Assembly (NCBI GenBank): GCA_041678005.1
Contig: JBAYOW010000002.1
Location: 1 to 64,000 of the forward strand
Origin: Sulfurivermis sp041678005
GTDB taxonomy: Bacteria; Pseudomonadota; Gammaproteobacteria; Thiohalomonadales; Thiohalomonadaceae
DNA length: 64,000 nucleotides
Reading direction: 5' to 3'
Part shown: piece after piece, positions 15,373-23,955 of the stretch
Position numbering within the stretch: the first letter of the stretch is position 1
Layout: each line of letters opens with the position of its first letter
Notes under the pieces: model-generated
Database searches by the model: none
What the model was told of the DNA's origin: nothing
What the model saw: only the letters and a program-made list of their open reading frames with translations
Program-made: the position numbers and the translations under genes

Positions 15373-15810
15373 TTAAATATCCAGCGGGCTGGGCTGCTGT
15401 GCTGCGTGCGTGTGTTCAGGGCCGGCATATACCTTGAGCTTGCTGAACATAGCACGGCCCAGGGCGTTTTTCGGCAACATGCCCTTGACGGCCAGTTCCA
15501 ACACACGCGTCGGGGCCTTGTCGATGAGCTTATTGAAGCTGATCGATTTGAGACCGCCGGGAAAGCCAGTGTGGTGGTAATACATTTTATCGGTCGCCTT
15601 GCTGCCAGTCACCCTTACCTTCTCGGCATTAACGACGACGATGTAATCACCGGTGTCGACATGCGGGGTATAAGTCGGCTTGTGTTTGCCACGCAAGCGC
15701 AGAGCAATTTCAGAGGCTAGGCGGCCAAGCGTTTTATCGGCCGCGTCGACGATGAACCAGTCGCGCTTGACCTCGGCTGGCTTGGCGCTAAAAGTCTTTG
15801 TACCAATCAT
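15373..15810 (-). CDS. rplM: 50S ribosomal protein L13
   Basis: A 145-residue protein with the L13 motifs DWFIVDAADKTLGRLASEIA, TYTPHVDTGDYIVVVNAEKV and AVKGMLPKNALGR. The frame runs five codons further upstream, but MIGTKTFSAKP at ATG 15810 is the family start (usually MKTFSAKP). It forms an operon with rpsI. The 200 bases upstream separate it from a divergent SH3-domain gene and must hold the ribosomal operon promoter. Confidence 0.98.
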   Translation of the reverse strand: MIGTKTFSAKPAEVKRDWFIVDAADKTLGRLASEIALRLRGKHKPTYTPHVDTGDYIVVVNAEKVRVTGSKATDKMYYHHTGFPGGLKSISFNKLIDKAPTRVLELAVKGMLPKNALGRAMFSKLKVYAGPEHTHAAQQPSPLDI

Positions 15811-16009
15811 CCCAAAGCACTCCAATCAGAGCGGGTTACGAAAAGAGGCGAAATACTATAGAAAACACCAGCAGGATACAAGCCCAATGAGAAAATTGTG
15901 TAGTCAGCATCACTAAATTTCCCCACCTCGGCCCTTGCCGCCAGATGATGCGCGTGGAGTCTGCGCGGCAAAGATAAAATTTAGTGGAAAGATATAGTAA
16001 GCTAGCAAG

Positions 16010-16534
16010 ATGATAATTTTCACTCATTGGTCAAGCTGGAAACCGTTCCTTGCCAGGGCGGTCATACTGCTCTGCCTATCGTGGCCTGTCCATGTTGGTG
16101 CGGTGGAAACTCTTTATATCACTGATCGTGTGGCAGCTGCGATGTATCCAGCTCCGCGCGCGGCTGGTAAGCCAATGGATTATCTGCCCACAGGTACTAC
16201 TTTGCGCGTTTTGACTGAGCAGAAGGATTTTGTGCGTATCCGCACGCCTGATGGCCGAGAGGGCTGGATACAGCGACATCAATTACAGGAAGACGCACCA
16301 GCCCAGGTGTTGCTGCTGTCCCTGGTGCAGCAACATGAGCGCACCACGCGTGAACTTGATCGTAGCCGTCAACAATTAGTAGAGCAAAAACTGGTGATGG
16401 AGTCGAGTAATCGGCTATCACGTTCGTGGTGGATATTTTTTTCCGTGCTAGCCTCGTTGGCCAGCGGCTTTGTGCTGGGCGTGATGTGGCTGGACTGGCG
16501 ACTGCGTGAGCGTCATGGCGGCTTTCGTCTGTAA
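16010..16534 (+). CDS. SH3-domain membrane protein, TIGR04211/YgiM-like
   Basis: A 174-residue envelope protein: signal peptide (about residues 1-30), a bacterial SH3 domain (about 33-95, with LYITDRVAAAMYPAP...DFVRIRTPDGREGWIQ), a coiled-coil stretch of about 40 residues, and a C-terminal membrane anchor (about 138-160) followed by basic residues. This domain order is that of YgiM/TIGR04211 proteins found in gammaproteobacteria, whose function is not established. The ribosome site is weak. It is divergent from rplM. Confidence 0.85.
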   Translation: MIIFTHWSSWKPFLARAVILLCLSWPVHVGAVETLYITDRVAAAMYPAPRAAGKPMDYLPTGTTLRVLTEQKDFVRIRTPDGREGWIQRHQLQEDAPAQVLLLSLVQQHERTTRELDRSRQQLVEQKLVMESSNRLSRSWWIFFSVLASLASGFVLGVMWLDWRLRERHGGFRL

Positions 16535-16550
16535 ACGGATCGCCTGGCGC

Positions 16551-17003
16551 TCAATGCGATACGCGCGTGGCGCCAGCGCCGCCTTCAATAACTCTGACTC
16601 GATCACCAACCTCAAATTCTTCATCGGCGGCCTGGACGATGGCAATGACCCGGCCACTATCGAGCTTAATTGTAATTTCGTAGCCCTTCTGCCGCGTCAG
16701 CCCTTCTTCAGCCGCAGCACCTGCCATGCCACCAACCACTGCGCCAGCGATCCCGCCAACGGTGCGAGTAGTCTGGTTGCTGCTGGAACCATGGCCTAAT
16801 ACGCCGCCAATGGCAGCACCGGCAGCCGTGCCGACATTGGTTTTGGTGCCTTCGATGAGCACTTCACGCACGTGTTCGACCTGGCCCATCTGGATGTCCT
16901 GGGCGGTACGGGTTTCTGAACGCTTGTATGCGCCGCCTGATTGGCTGGAAGCGCAGGCATGCAGAAATACGAGTGTGAACAGGATAATTAGGTAGCGCAG
17001 CAT
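16551..17003 (-). CDS. Glycine-zipper 2TM outer-membrane lipoprotein, SlyB-like
   Basis: A 150-residue lipoprotein. The signal sequence ends in the lipobox LHAC, with the lipidated Cys at about residue 16. The middle has the glycine zipper (GTAAGAAIGGVLGHG...VGGIAGAVVGGMAGAAAEEG, about 57-98), and the C-terminal beta region EITIKLDSGRVIAIVQAADEEFEVGDRVRV is typical of SlyB/PcP proteins. Such proteins stabilise the outer membrane; in enterobacteria SlyB is PhoP-controlled, but no PhoP box was identified here. Confidence 0.9.
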   Translation of the reverse strand: MLRYLIILFTLVFLHACASSQSGGAYKRSETRTAQDIQMGQVEHVREVLIEGTKTNVGTAAGAAIGGVLGHGSSSNQTTRTVGGIAGAVVGGMAGAAAEEGLTRQKGYEITIKLDSGRVIAIVQAADEEFEVGDRVRVIEGGAGATRVSH

Positions 17004-17179
17004 GGTGTCACTCCTTCGGACAAAAGCCTTGATATAGATAATATAACAGTCAGGGAGATATTGAACGAGTTGTAGATATATATGGCATCTCTGCCTACAG
17101 GTGTATGGCCATCAATCGCGACGAGGGTATCGCCCCTGTTTGCTGCAAAAAATCACCAGGCCAGGAGGCTTAAATCAAG

Positions 17180-17947
17180 ATGAAGATTGCAAGCTGGAAT
17201 GTAAATTCCCTGCGCGTGCGTCTGCCGCAAGTCATTGACTGGCTGGCGTTACACAAACCCGATGTACTGGCCCTGCAGGAGACAAAGCTGCCGGATGAGA
17301 AGTTTCCACAGGCTGAAATCGAGGACGCAGGCTACAAAGTCGTGTTTTCAGGTCAGAACACCTACAACGGCGTGGCCTTGCTGAGCAAAAGCTACGCAAG
17401 CGGCACTATAATCACCGATCTGCCTGGTCTGGACGATCCGCAACGACGAGTCCTGGGCGCACAGTTTGGCGATATATATGTATTGAATCTATATGTACCT
17501 AATGGCGCGGAAGTCGGCTCAGATAAATACGCTTACAAATTAGACTGGCTGGGGAAATTGCAAGACTTGATCAAGGCGCAGATACAGGCAACACCGAATC
17601 TGGTCGTATTAGGCGACTTCAATATCGCGCCAGATGATCGGGATGTATATGACCCAACAGCCTGGCAAGGCCGCATCTTGTGTTCAGAACCGGAGCGTGA
17701 AGCATTTCAAAAGCTCCTGGCGGCCGGTTTAGTGGACACCTTTCGATTATTTGAACAGCCGGAGAAAAGCTATAGCTGGTGGGACTACCGGCAACTGGCC
17801 TTTAGACGCAACATGGGCTTACGGATCGATCATATTCTGGCCAGCCTGCCGTTGGCCGAGCGGTGTGTCAGTGCCAGCATCGATAAGGAACCACGCAAGC
17901 TGGAGCGCCCATCAGACCACGCACCGGTGGTGGCTGAATTCAGTTAG
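17180..17947 (+). CDS. xthA: Exodeoxyribonuclease III
   Basis: AP endonuclease and 3'-to-5' exonuclease of base-excision repair. Its 255 residues contain WNVNSLR, the metal ligand Glu34 in LALQETKLP, LGDFNIAP with catalytic Asp/Asn, WWDYR, LRIDHILAS and the final PSDHAPVVAEF with the catalytic Asp-His pair. AGGAGG lies 12 bases before the start. It stands alone, with a small terminator after the stop. Confidence 0.97.
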   Translation: MKIASWNVNSLRVRLPQVIDWLALHKPDVLALQETKLPDEKFPQAEIEDAGYKVVFSGQNTYNGVALLSKSYASGTIITDLPGLDDPQRRVLGAQFGDIYVLNLYVPNGAEVGSDKYAYKLDWLGKLQDLIKAQIQATPNLVVLGDFNIAPDDRDVYDPTAWQGRILCSEPEREAFQKLLAAGLVDTFRLFEQPEKSYSWWDYRQLAFRRNMGLRIDHILASLPLAERCVSASIDKEPRKLERPSDHAPVVAEFS

Positions 17948-17989
17948 CCACCTCGCCAGAATAAAAACACGCAGGACAAAAAAGGGCAC

Positions 17990-18008
17990 AACCAGACCCT
18001 GGTTTTTT
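17990..18008 (+). terminator. Weak intrinsic terminator after xthA
   Basis: AACCAG and CTGGTT pair around a three-base loop and run into six T residues. It overlaps the end of the converging acyltransferase gene. Confidence 0.6.
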
Positions 18009-18943
18009 CAATATAGTCTTTTGCCGTCGGGCCGGGTCTGAAACAGACGTTGGCCCCAGGTATATTGATCTGGTGCCAGCATTACCAGCTCTTCAAATGC
18101 AGCGTTCAGGCGGGCGGCATCGGCAGCATGGTCACCACTTGGCAGACCGTCCAGCCCCGGCAGGATTTGTACAGTATAGCGCCGCTCCTGTTCGCTGTAA
18201 TAGGTTGCACAGGGAATGATTTTAGCTTTGCTGATCCGCGCCAGGCGAAATGGTGCGGTGTGAGTGTATTTGGCGACGCCAAAAAATGGCGCGAATTCGC
18301 CTTCACCACGATGTGCGTCCTCATCGACCGGATAATAGAATATGCGGCCTGCTCTTAACGCCCTGATTACCGGTCGCATGCCTTCTTCACGCGTGAAAAC
18401 CCCACCACCAAAACGACCGCGCCGGCCAGCAACAATCCACTCAACAAGTGGATTACGCATACGATTGACATAGGTCACCATCGGCCAACGTGCCGACAGC
18501 GCCAAACCACCCAAATCCATGCCGTGAGTGTGCAATGTCACCATAATCACGCGGCCACCATTGCTCATTGCAGCTGCAAGATGCTCCTCGCCCTGGATGC
18601 GAAAATTACTCGCAAAACACTCACGTGAACACCACCAATAGCGACCTGTGTCGGCCATTGCCGCGCCCTGATAGAGAAAATTATCGCGCACAAGATTTTC
18701 CCGTCGCGTTGCGGGCCAATGCTTGAAACACCAATCCACATTAAGGCTGGCGATGTCACGGCGCTTGTGTTTATGTCGATAAACCCACTTGCCGAGCTGA
18801 CGACCAAGACCACGCCGTAATACACGTGGCAAATGTCCAAGCAAAGTGCTCAGCCCCAGCCCCAACCAAATGCCCCAGTAACGTGGTGCCAGATAGCCTG
18901 GTGGAAGTTTTGCCGGATAGGTGCGGTGTTTTTTTGCAGTCAT
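18008..18943 (-). CDS. LpxL/HtrB-family lipid A acyltransferase
   Basis: Inner-membrane-associated enzyme that adds a secondary fatty acyl chain to lipid A. The catalytic HX4D motif is His138-Asp143 in TLHTHGMDLGG. The YPVDEDAH and SKAKIIPCATYYSE segments further along are typical of the family. The 311-residue length is normal, with a hydrophobic N-terminal region (about 20-40). The start abuts the stop of the kinase-like gene upstream, so the two are translated together. Lauroyl or myristoyl preference cannot be told. Confidence 0.9.
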   Translation of the reverse strand: MTAKKHRTYPAKLPPGYLAPRYWGIWLGLGLSTLLGHLPRVLRRGLGRQLGKWVYRHKHKRRDIASLNVDWCFKHWPATRRENLVRDNFLYQGAAMADTGRYWWCSRECFASNFRIQGEEHLAAAMSNGGRVIMVTLHTHGMDLGGLALSARWPMVTYVNRMRNPLVEWIVAGRRGRFGGGVFTREEGMRPVIRALRAGRIFYYPVDEDAHRGEGEFAPFFGVAKYTHTAPFRLARISKAKIIPCATYYSEQERRYTVQILPGLDGLPSGDHAADAARLNAAFEELVMLAPDQYTWGQRLFQTRPDGKRLY

Positions 18944-19825
18944 TCAACGTAATTCACTGAGTAATTGCTCGATCATACGCGCGGCCTGTTGACCATAGCC
19001 GCCGCCAAACATGTAGTAGTGATTTAGCACGTGGTACAGGTTATAAAGTCGTTTACGCACCTTGTAGCCTGCATCCAGCGGCCAGACCTCTTGATAAGCC
19101 GCATAAAAGCGTTTGGCAAAGCCACCAAACAACTCCGTCATGGCAAGGTCTGCCTCGCGGTCGCCATAGTATACCGCCGGATCGAAAATAACCGGCTCGC
19201 CCGTACGCATGAATGCAACATTACCCGCCCATAAATCGCCATGCAGCAAGGAAGCAACGGGCATATAACCAACAAAAAACTGCAGCAGACTGGCAAGTAA
19301 TTCCTCAGCTGCATCAAACCAGCTATGCATGTGGGACTGGCGCAATAACTCTAACTGATGACCAAGCCGATACTTGCGTAAAAATTCCAGCCATTCCATA
19401 CACTGTGTATTGGGCTGTGGCGTCGAACCTATAGTGTTGTCATGCTGCCAGCCATATTCAGGGCGGCTGACCTGGTGCATGGCTGCCAATTGTCGACCCA
19501 ATAACTCATCATCAGCAGAGCCAGTCAAATCCAGCCATTCCAACACTAAATAAGCCTGCCCATCAGCCAGACCATGACACAAGGGGCGCGGCACGCGCAC
19601 AGCCTTTGCAGCCGCCAGCTCTCGCAGGCCAGCGGCCTCGGCGACAAACATATCCAGCCTTGCGGCATCATTAAGCTTGACGAACCAGCGCTGCTTGCCG
19701 TCATCGAGCACATGCGCGGCATTGATGCAGCCGCCGCTCACACTATACTGATGGCGTGGCACAAAACGGGTGCCCTGAGCCGCGCTGATGTCAGCGGCAA
19801 TTGTCTGCCATAATTTTGGCATCAT
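18944..19825 (-). CDS. Fructosamine-3-kinase family protein (YniA-like)
   Basis: A 293-residue small-molecule kinase fold. The N-terminal lobe has the SVSGGCINAAHVL loop and FVKLN lysine. The catalytic loop is SLLHGDLWAGNVAF, and the metal site is VIFDPAVYYGDREADLAMTELFGGF. These are the fructosamine/ketosamine kinase signatures; members phosphorylate sugars attached to protein amines to start deglycation. ATG 19825 (MMPKLWQT) follows GGGTGA and is preferred over an upstream start. It is co-transcribed with the acyltransferase gene. The true substrate is unproven. Confidence 0.88.
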   Translation of the reverse strand: MMPKLWQTIAADISAAQGTRFVPRHQYSVSGGCINAAHVLDDGKQRWFVKLNDAARLDMFVAEAAGLRELAAAKAVRVPRPLCHGLADGQAYLVLEWLDLTGSADDELLGRQLAAMHQVSRPEYGWQHDNTIGSTPQPNTQCMEWLEFLRKYRLGHQLELLRQSHMHSWFDAAEELLASLLQFFVGYMPVASLLHGDLWAGNVAFMRTGEPVIFDPAVYYGDREADLAMTELFGGFAKRFYAAYQEVWPLDAGYKVRKRLYNLYHVLNHYYMFGGGYGQQAARMIEQLLSELR

Positions 19826-19873
19826 TTTGTTCACCCTGAATAACCGTAGCATAACGGTCTGGGAGTTTTACAT

Positions 19874-20431
19874 ATGGCTAAAGTATTACCTGAGCTCGAT
19901 GCAGAGCTGACAGCCTGGATTAGCGCCCAACCGATGTTTTTCACCGCCAGCGCGCCACTGGCAGCCAATGGCCATATCAATTTATCTCCGCGTGGGCTGG
20001 ACACTTTTCGCATCCTCGGCCCGCTGGAAGTAGCCTGGCTAGATCTGACCGGCAGTGGCAATGAAACCGCGCCACATCTGGTGGAAAACGGTCGTCTGAC
20101 AGTAATGTTCTGTGCCTTCAGCGGACCACCACGCATCCTGCGGCTATATGGACGCGGTAAGGTAATCCTGCCCGACAGCACAGCTTGGACAGAGCTGCGA
20201 CCACATTTCCCGCAATATCCTGGTGAACGGCAAATCATTCATTTGGCCGTGGAGCGGGTACAGACCTCATGTGGCGCTGGCGTTCCACTGATGGATTACC
20301 GGGGACAACGCGATATTTTACCCAAGTGGGCAGAGAAAAAGGGCGTGCAAGGTGTCGCAGATTATCAACGCGAGAAAAACACCCGCAGTATAGATGGCCT
20401 GCCAGCACCAGGTTTTGCGCGGGACAAATAA
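19874..20431 (+). CDS. Pyridoxamine 5'-phosphate oxidase-like flavin protein
   Basis: A 185-residue split-barrel protein. The segment INLSPRGLDTFRILGPLEVAWLDLTGSGNETAPHL resembles the FMN-binding strands of the PNPOx-like family. The GPPRILRLYGRGKVI and QTSCGAGVPLMDY parts occur in a subfamily of uncharacterised pyridoxamine oxidase-like proteins. It is not PdxH, which has a different length and motif set. It is divergent from the kinase-like gene, with 48 bases between the starts, so the promoters are close or overlapping. Role unknown, perhaps a flavin-dependent reductase. Confidence 0.85.
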   Translation: MAKVLPELDAELTAWISAQPMFFTASAPLAANGHINLSPRGLDTFRILGPLEVAWLDLTGSGNETAPHLVENGRLTVMFCAFSGPPRILRLYGRGKVILPDSTAWTELRPHFPQYPGERQIIHLAVERVQTSCGAGVPLMDYRGQRDILPKWAEKKGVQGVADYQREKNTRSIDGLPAPGFARDK

Positions 20432-20459
20432 GCTAATGTTGGCTTGTCAAACTAGATTT

Positions 20460-20826
20460 AGTAGGGCGCTACTTGCAGCCCAGCATTGTTGTCGATGCTT
20501 ATAGCACTGTAGAGCGTAATAACCAGCGGGCATTGCGCCAGATGCAGAAGACCTGCACCTATACCGTCATTCCCGCGCAGGCGGGAATCCAGTGCTTCAA
20601 AATTGCTGGTTCTCATGCTGCCGCGTGGGAACGAGAGCAAAAGCCTTTTCACCCTCTCCCCCAGCCCCTCTCCCGCAAGCGGGAGAGGGGAGATCGAAAA
20701 TTCAGAAGCTCGAAAAAACCGTTTCTTTGCTGCGTGGGGGTGATATCTACCGGTGGAATGTCACAGCGCGGTAGCACAAGGGCGCTACTTACAGCCCTGC
20801 ATTGCTGACGAAGCTTATGGCGCTAT
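20460..20826. repeat. Composite palindromic repeat island 2, flanked by direct repeats
   Basis: Contains module D (about 20510-20541), module B (CATTCCCGCGCAGGCGGGAAT, 20566-20591) and module A (20651-20692). An imperfect 46-bp direct repeat starting GGGCGCTACTT flanks these modules at 20464-20510 and 20780-20826. No gene is supported; open frames here are produced by the repeats. Confidence 0.8.
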
Positions 20827-21211
20827 GTTGATTTTTGCTAACACAGCAAATCAAGCTTTGCAAGCCGGTTCAGGCCTCATGTAAAAACTTTATACACAGT
20901 CAACGACTTGACTTCGACAGTCTTTGTCTATCACACAAGTTTTTCTACTCGTTTATAAGATAAGCCTTAAGTTGTTGATTTGCCTGTGAAATAAAAACAG
21001 GCTACTTTCTCGCCAGTTTAACAGGAAGGCCGATGCCATGCGCCTTGCAGGCACTTTACCCCAAGTCTTCCACAAACTTATCCACAGATCCTGTAGATAA
21101 CATTACTTCCATAATGCCGACAAGCACTTAGCCTGTTTTTTGCAAAAAAACTTGAAGTATCGACGAAATACACCCTGCCCCGAACACTCCATCGTGACGG
21201 GCTAAAGCAAT
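20827..21211. other. AT-rich intergenic region with DnaA-box-like sites
   Basis: It begins with an inverted repeat (TTGATTT...AAATCAA, 20828-20854). It contains two exact matches to the DnaA box TTATNCACA (20890-20898 and 21078-21086), with further imperfect sites such as TTCCACAAA next to the second. No gene is supported. A replication origin is not likely from the neighbouring genes, but DnaA binding is plausible. Confidence 0.5.
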
Positions 21212-22087
21212 TCAGGCAACTGATGGACACAAGCAAAGTGCCTGGAAAGTGAGGCCGCAAAGCAGGGCAAGGCCAAACCAAAGGTTATTTCGCCAAGCAC
21301 GGCGATAACCGCGCTCACTGGCAGCGGCCATCAGGTATTGTTGATAAATGCCTAGGGCAAAACCAACCGCGATGGCTATGTGCATAAACATGCCTAGCTT
21401 CTCCTGCTGCCCCAGCAGGCCAAAGCTAATGAGCGCCAATGCTTGCAGCAAGGCGATAATCCAACGATCGGCGCGACCAAAAAGCATGGTAATGCTATTG
21501 ATGCCCAGACGGATATGTTCTTGCAAATGTAGCGCTGCATATTGCATCAGGCAAGCACTCAACCACAGCACAGCGACGGTATAGATGAGCCAGGCCGTCT
21601 TGCCAAGTGGGGTGCCGGTAGCGGCAAAGCCAAGCAAAGTGACACAGGCCAGACTCAAAGCCAACAGCAGTTCGCCGAGAAAACTGTAATGACGCACGTA
21701 TAAGAACAACCCAGCCAGCAGCGCAGCTACAGCGGCAATCAACAGAGCCTGCCAGCCGAGCCACAGCAAAATAACCAGGCAGAAAAACAATAGCACTACA
21801 ACAAACCAGCGCAGTGCTACAGGCAGTTTGGCGAGGATCTTAAACACGCTATACTGTGGATGCTCCAGCACGGCTATGACAACATCCAATATCAGCCAGG
21901 CGAGGGTGCGCAGAATAAATAAACTAAGCAAGAGCAACGGTAATGAGCCTAGGGCTGTGCTGTTCTGGCTACCCAACTGCCATCCCCACAGGCCCAATAT
22001 CCACAAAATCCCCAAATCAGTCGGCTGCCGCCAACGCATCAAGCGTGACCACGGTAATAAAGTCTTCAATTGTGTTAGCCGTTTCAT
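21212..22087 (-). CDS. UbiA-family membrane protein lacking the Asp-rich motifs
   Basis: A 291-residue protein with about eight or nine hydrophobic segments, laid out like UbiA prenyltransferases. Where UbiA has the first catalytic motif (NDxxDxxxD after a conserved LR(A/S)xG(C)V segment), this protein reads LRTLAWLILDVVIAVLEH (about residues 60-76), with only one acidic residue in phase. At the second site (usually DxxxD before LxIGxxSTAxLFG) it reads LQEHIRLGINSITMLFG. The surrounding context matches the family but the magnesium-diphosphate ligands are gone. It may be a catalytically dead relative with a structural or binding role. No partner gene is adjacent. Confidence 0.7.
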   Translation of the reverse strand: MKRLTQLKTLLPWSRLMRWRQPTDLGILWILGLWGWQLGSQNSTALGSLPLLLLSLFILRTLAWLILDVVIAVLEHPQYSVFKILAKLPVALRWFVVVLLFFCLVILLWLGWQALLIAAVAALLAGLFLYVRHYSFLGELLLALSLACVTLLGFAATGTPLGKTAWLIYTVAVLWLSACLMQYAALHLQEHIRLGINSITMLFGRADRWIIALLQALALISFGLLGQQEKLGMFMHIAIAVGFALGIYQQYLMAAASERGYRRAWRNNLWFGLALLCGLTFQALCLCPSVA

Positions 22088-22557
22088 CCTGAAACCCTTG
22101 GGATGCTGCGCTTAGGGTATCTTGCAGCTCGCTGCCATAGTGTCAGCCATTATGGTTATGTTGCCAATGTGCGCAACTTGCTAATGTGCACGTGTGCTAA
22201 AAGGTTCTAACATACGCGGACGACTGAAGTGTAAACACGACCATTATCCAGCGCCAAATAACAAATAAAAACAGCGCCTAATCTACCGCTATGAGCTTAT
22301 GTTCAAATCCGCTATAAGCTCAAAGCATCTGCCAATCTCAAAGATTGTTTGAAAGCAGGCCTCAGCTTTGAAATACTCGGTATAATCGCTCATCAGATCA
22401 ACGGCAATCAGGCGGTCGATTCGACTAGCAAAGACCCGCCAGCAATCCTGCAACATCATTCATGGGCGAATCCTGAAAACCGGCTGGTAAAATACCCTCT
22501 CAAGCTACTTTCAGGCTCATCTGTCAATTAGAAAATACTGCACCACAAGAGATAAAT
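22088..22557. other. 470-bp intergenic region
   Basis: Divergent region between the UbiA-like gene (minus) and the M16 peptidase operon (plus). No open frame with a credible start, no repeat module and no clear operator was seen. The AGAGATAA just before 22558 is the ribosome site for the first peptidase gene. Confidence 0.5.
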
Positions 22558-23943
22558 ATGCGAACTTTGGCTATTATTTTACTTTCCTCAAGCCTGCTGC
22601 TTGCCTGCGCCCACAGCCCAACTGCAATCCAAAGCGAAGGTTTAGTGCATGAAACCAGGCTGGCTAATGGGCTGAAGATCATCATCAAGGAAGATCACCG
22701 CGCTCCGGTAGTCGTCTCGCAGGTCTGGTACAAGGTCGGCAGCAGCTATGAGTACGGCGGCCTGACCGGTATTTCTCATGTGCTCGAACACATGATGTTC
22801 AAGGGCACGCCCAATCATCCGCCAGGGGACTTTTCGCGCCTGATTGCCGCCCAGGGTGGTCGAGAAAATGCTTTTACCGCACGTGACTACACAGCCTATT
22901 TTCAGCAGCTAGAAAGCTCGCGTTTACCTATTTCTTTCGCCCTGGAGTCCGATCGCATGCGCCACTTGACGCTGGATGAGGAAGAGTTTGCCAAAGAGCT
23001 GCAAGTCGTCATGGAAGAGCGCCGCCTGCGGACCGACGACAACCCACAGTCCATGCTCTGGGAAGCTTTTACCGCAACGGCCTGGCAGGCCAGCCCCTAT
23101 CATCACCCCATCATCGGCTGGATGAATGATTTGGAACATTTGAATGTCGCTGACCTGCGCCACTGGTATCAAACCTGGTATGCACCCAATAACGCCACCC
23201 TGGATGTTGTCGGTGATGTTGAGCCAGAGGCTGTAATTGCCCTTGCCCAACAGCACTTCGGCCCGCTCAAGGCCAGCACGCTCTCTCCACCCAAGCCACA
23301 ACAAGAACCGCCACAGCGAGGTGAGCGCCGCATCATCGTCAAGGCACCTGCCAACCTGCCTTATCTGCTGATGGGTTACAAAGTACCTTCGCTTAAGACC
23401 GCCGATGCCAAGTGGAAGCCATACGCCCTGGATGTATTAGCGGCAGTACTGGATGGTGGTGACAGCGCCCGTCTGCCGCGTGAGCTGGTACGCGGCCAAC
23501 AGATTGCTGCCGGCCTGGGTGCTGGCTACAGCGGCAGCAGCCGCCTGGACACTCTATTTACCTTCAGCGGCACTCCGGCACAGGGCCACGATATTGCCGC
23601 CCTGGAGCTGGCCATCAAGGCACAGATCAAGCGTCTGCAAAATGAACCAGTAAGCAGCTCTGAACTTGCGCGTATCAAGGCGCAGGTAACAGCCGCTAAA
23701 GTCTACGAGCTGGACTCGGTGTTCTATCAGGCGATGCAAATTGGCGTACTGGAAACCGTAGGTCTTGACTGGCGTTTGCTGGAAGAATATCCGCAGCGTA
23801 TAGCGGCTGTGACATCAGATCAGGTCATGGCCGTGGCGCGTGAATATCTCATCGATGACAGCCTCACCGTAGCCATCCTCGACCCACAGCCCATGGACGG
23901 CTCATCAGCCAGCCCCAAGGCAACAAGCACCCTGCGTCATTGA
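22558..23943 (+). CDS. M16-family zinc metallopeptidase, catalytic subunit (lipoprotein)
   Basis: A periplasmic pitrilysin-type peptidase of 461 residues. The signal ends in the lipobox LLAC (Cys17). The inverted zinc motif HxxEH is intact: His74-Val-Leu-Glu77-His78 in GISHVLEHMMFKG. The downstream glutamate ligand lies in ELQVVMEERR (about 147-154). The second domain has the usual R/Y substrate region (VRGQQIAAGLGAGYSG). It is 12 bases upstream of a second M16 gene that lacks the zinc motif. Such pairs form a heterodimer with one active half. Confidence 0.93.
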   Translation: MRTLAIILLSSSLLLACAHSPTAIQSEGLVHETRLANGLKIIIKEDHRAPVVVSQVWYKVGSSYEYGGLTGISHVLEHMMFKGTPNHPPGDFSRLIAAQGGRENAFTARDYTAYFQQLESSRLPISFALESDRMRHLTLDEEEFAKELQVVMEERRLRTDDNPQSMLWEAFTATAWQASPYHHPIIGWMNDLEHLNVADLRHWYQTWYAPNNATLDVVGDVEPEAVIALAQQHFGPLKASTLSPPKPQQEPPQRGERRIIVKAPANLPYLLMGYKVPSLKTADAKWKPYALDVLAAVLDGGDSARLPRELVRGQQIAAGLGAGYSGSSRLDTLFTFSGTPAQGHDIAALELAIKAQIKRLQNEPVSSSELARIKAQVTAAKVYELDSVFYQAMQIGVLETVGLDWRLLEEYPQRIAAVTSDQVMAVAREYLIDDSLTVAILDPQPMDGSSASPKATSTLRH

Positions 23944-23955
23944 GAGGTTTAAACC

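Noticed and set aside
14974..15720. 248-codon frame opposite rpsI-rplM
   Set aside because: Shadow of two highly conserved ribosomal protein genes.
20827..21211. Chromosomal replication origin
   Set aside because: Only two exact DnaA boxes and no dnaA, dnaN, gyrB, rpmH or gidA nearby; kept only as a low-interest DnaA-site cluster.
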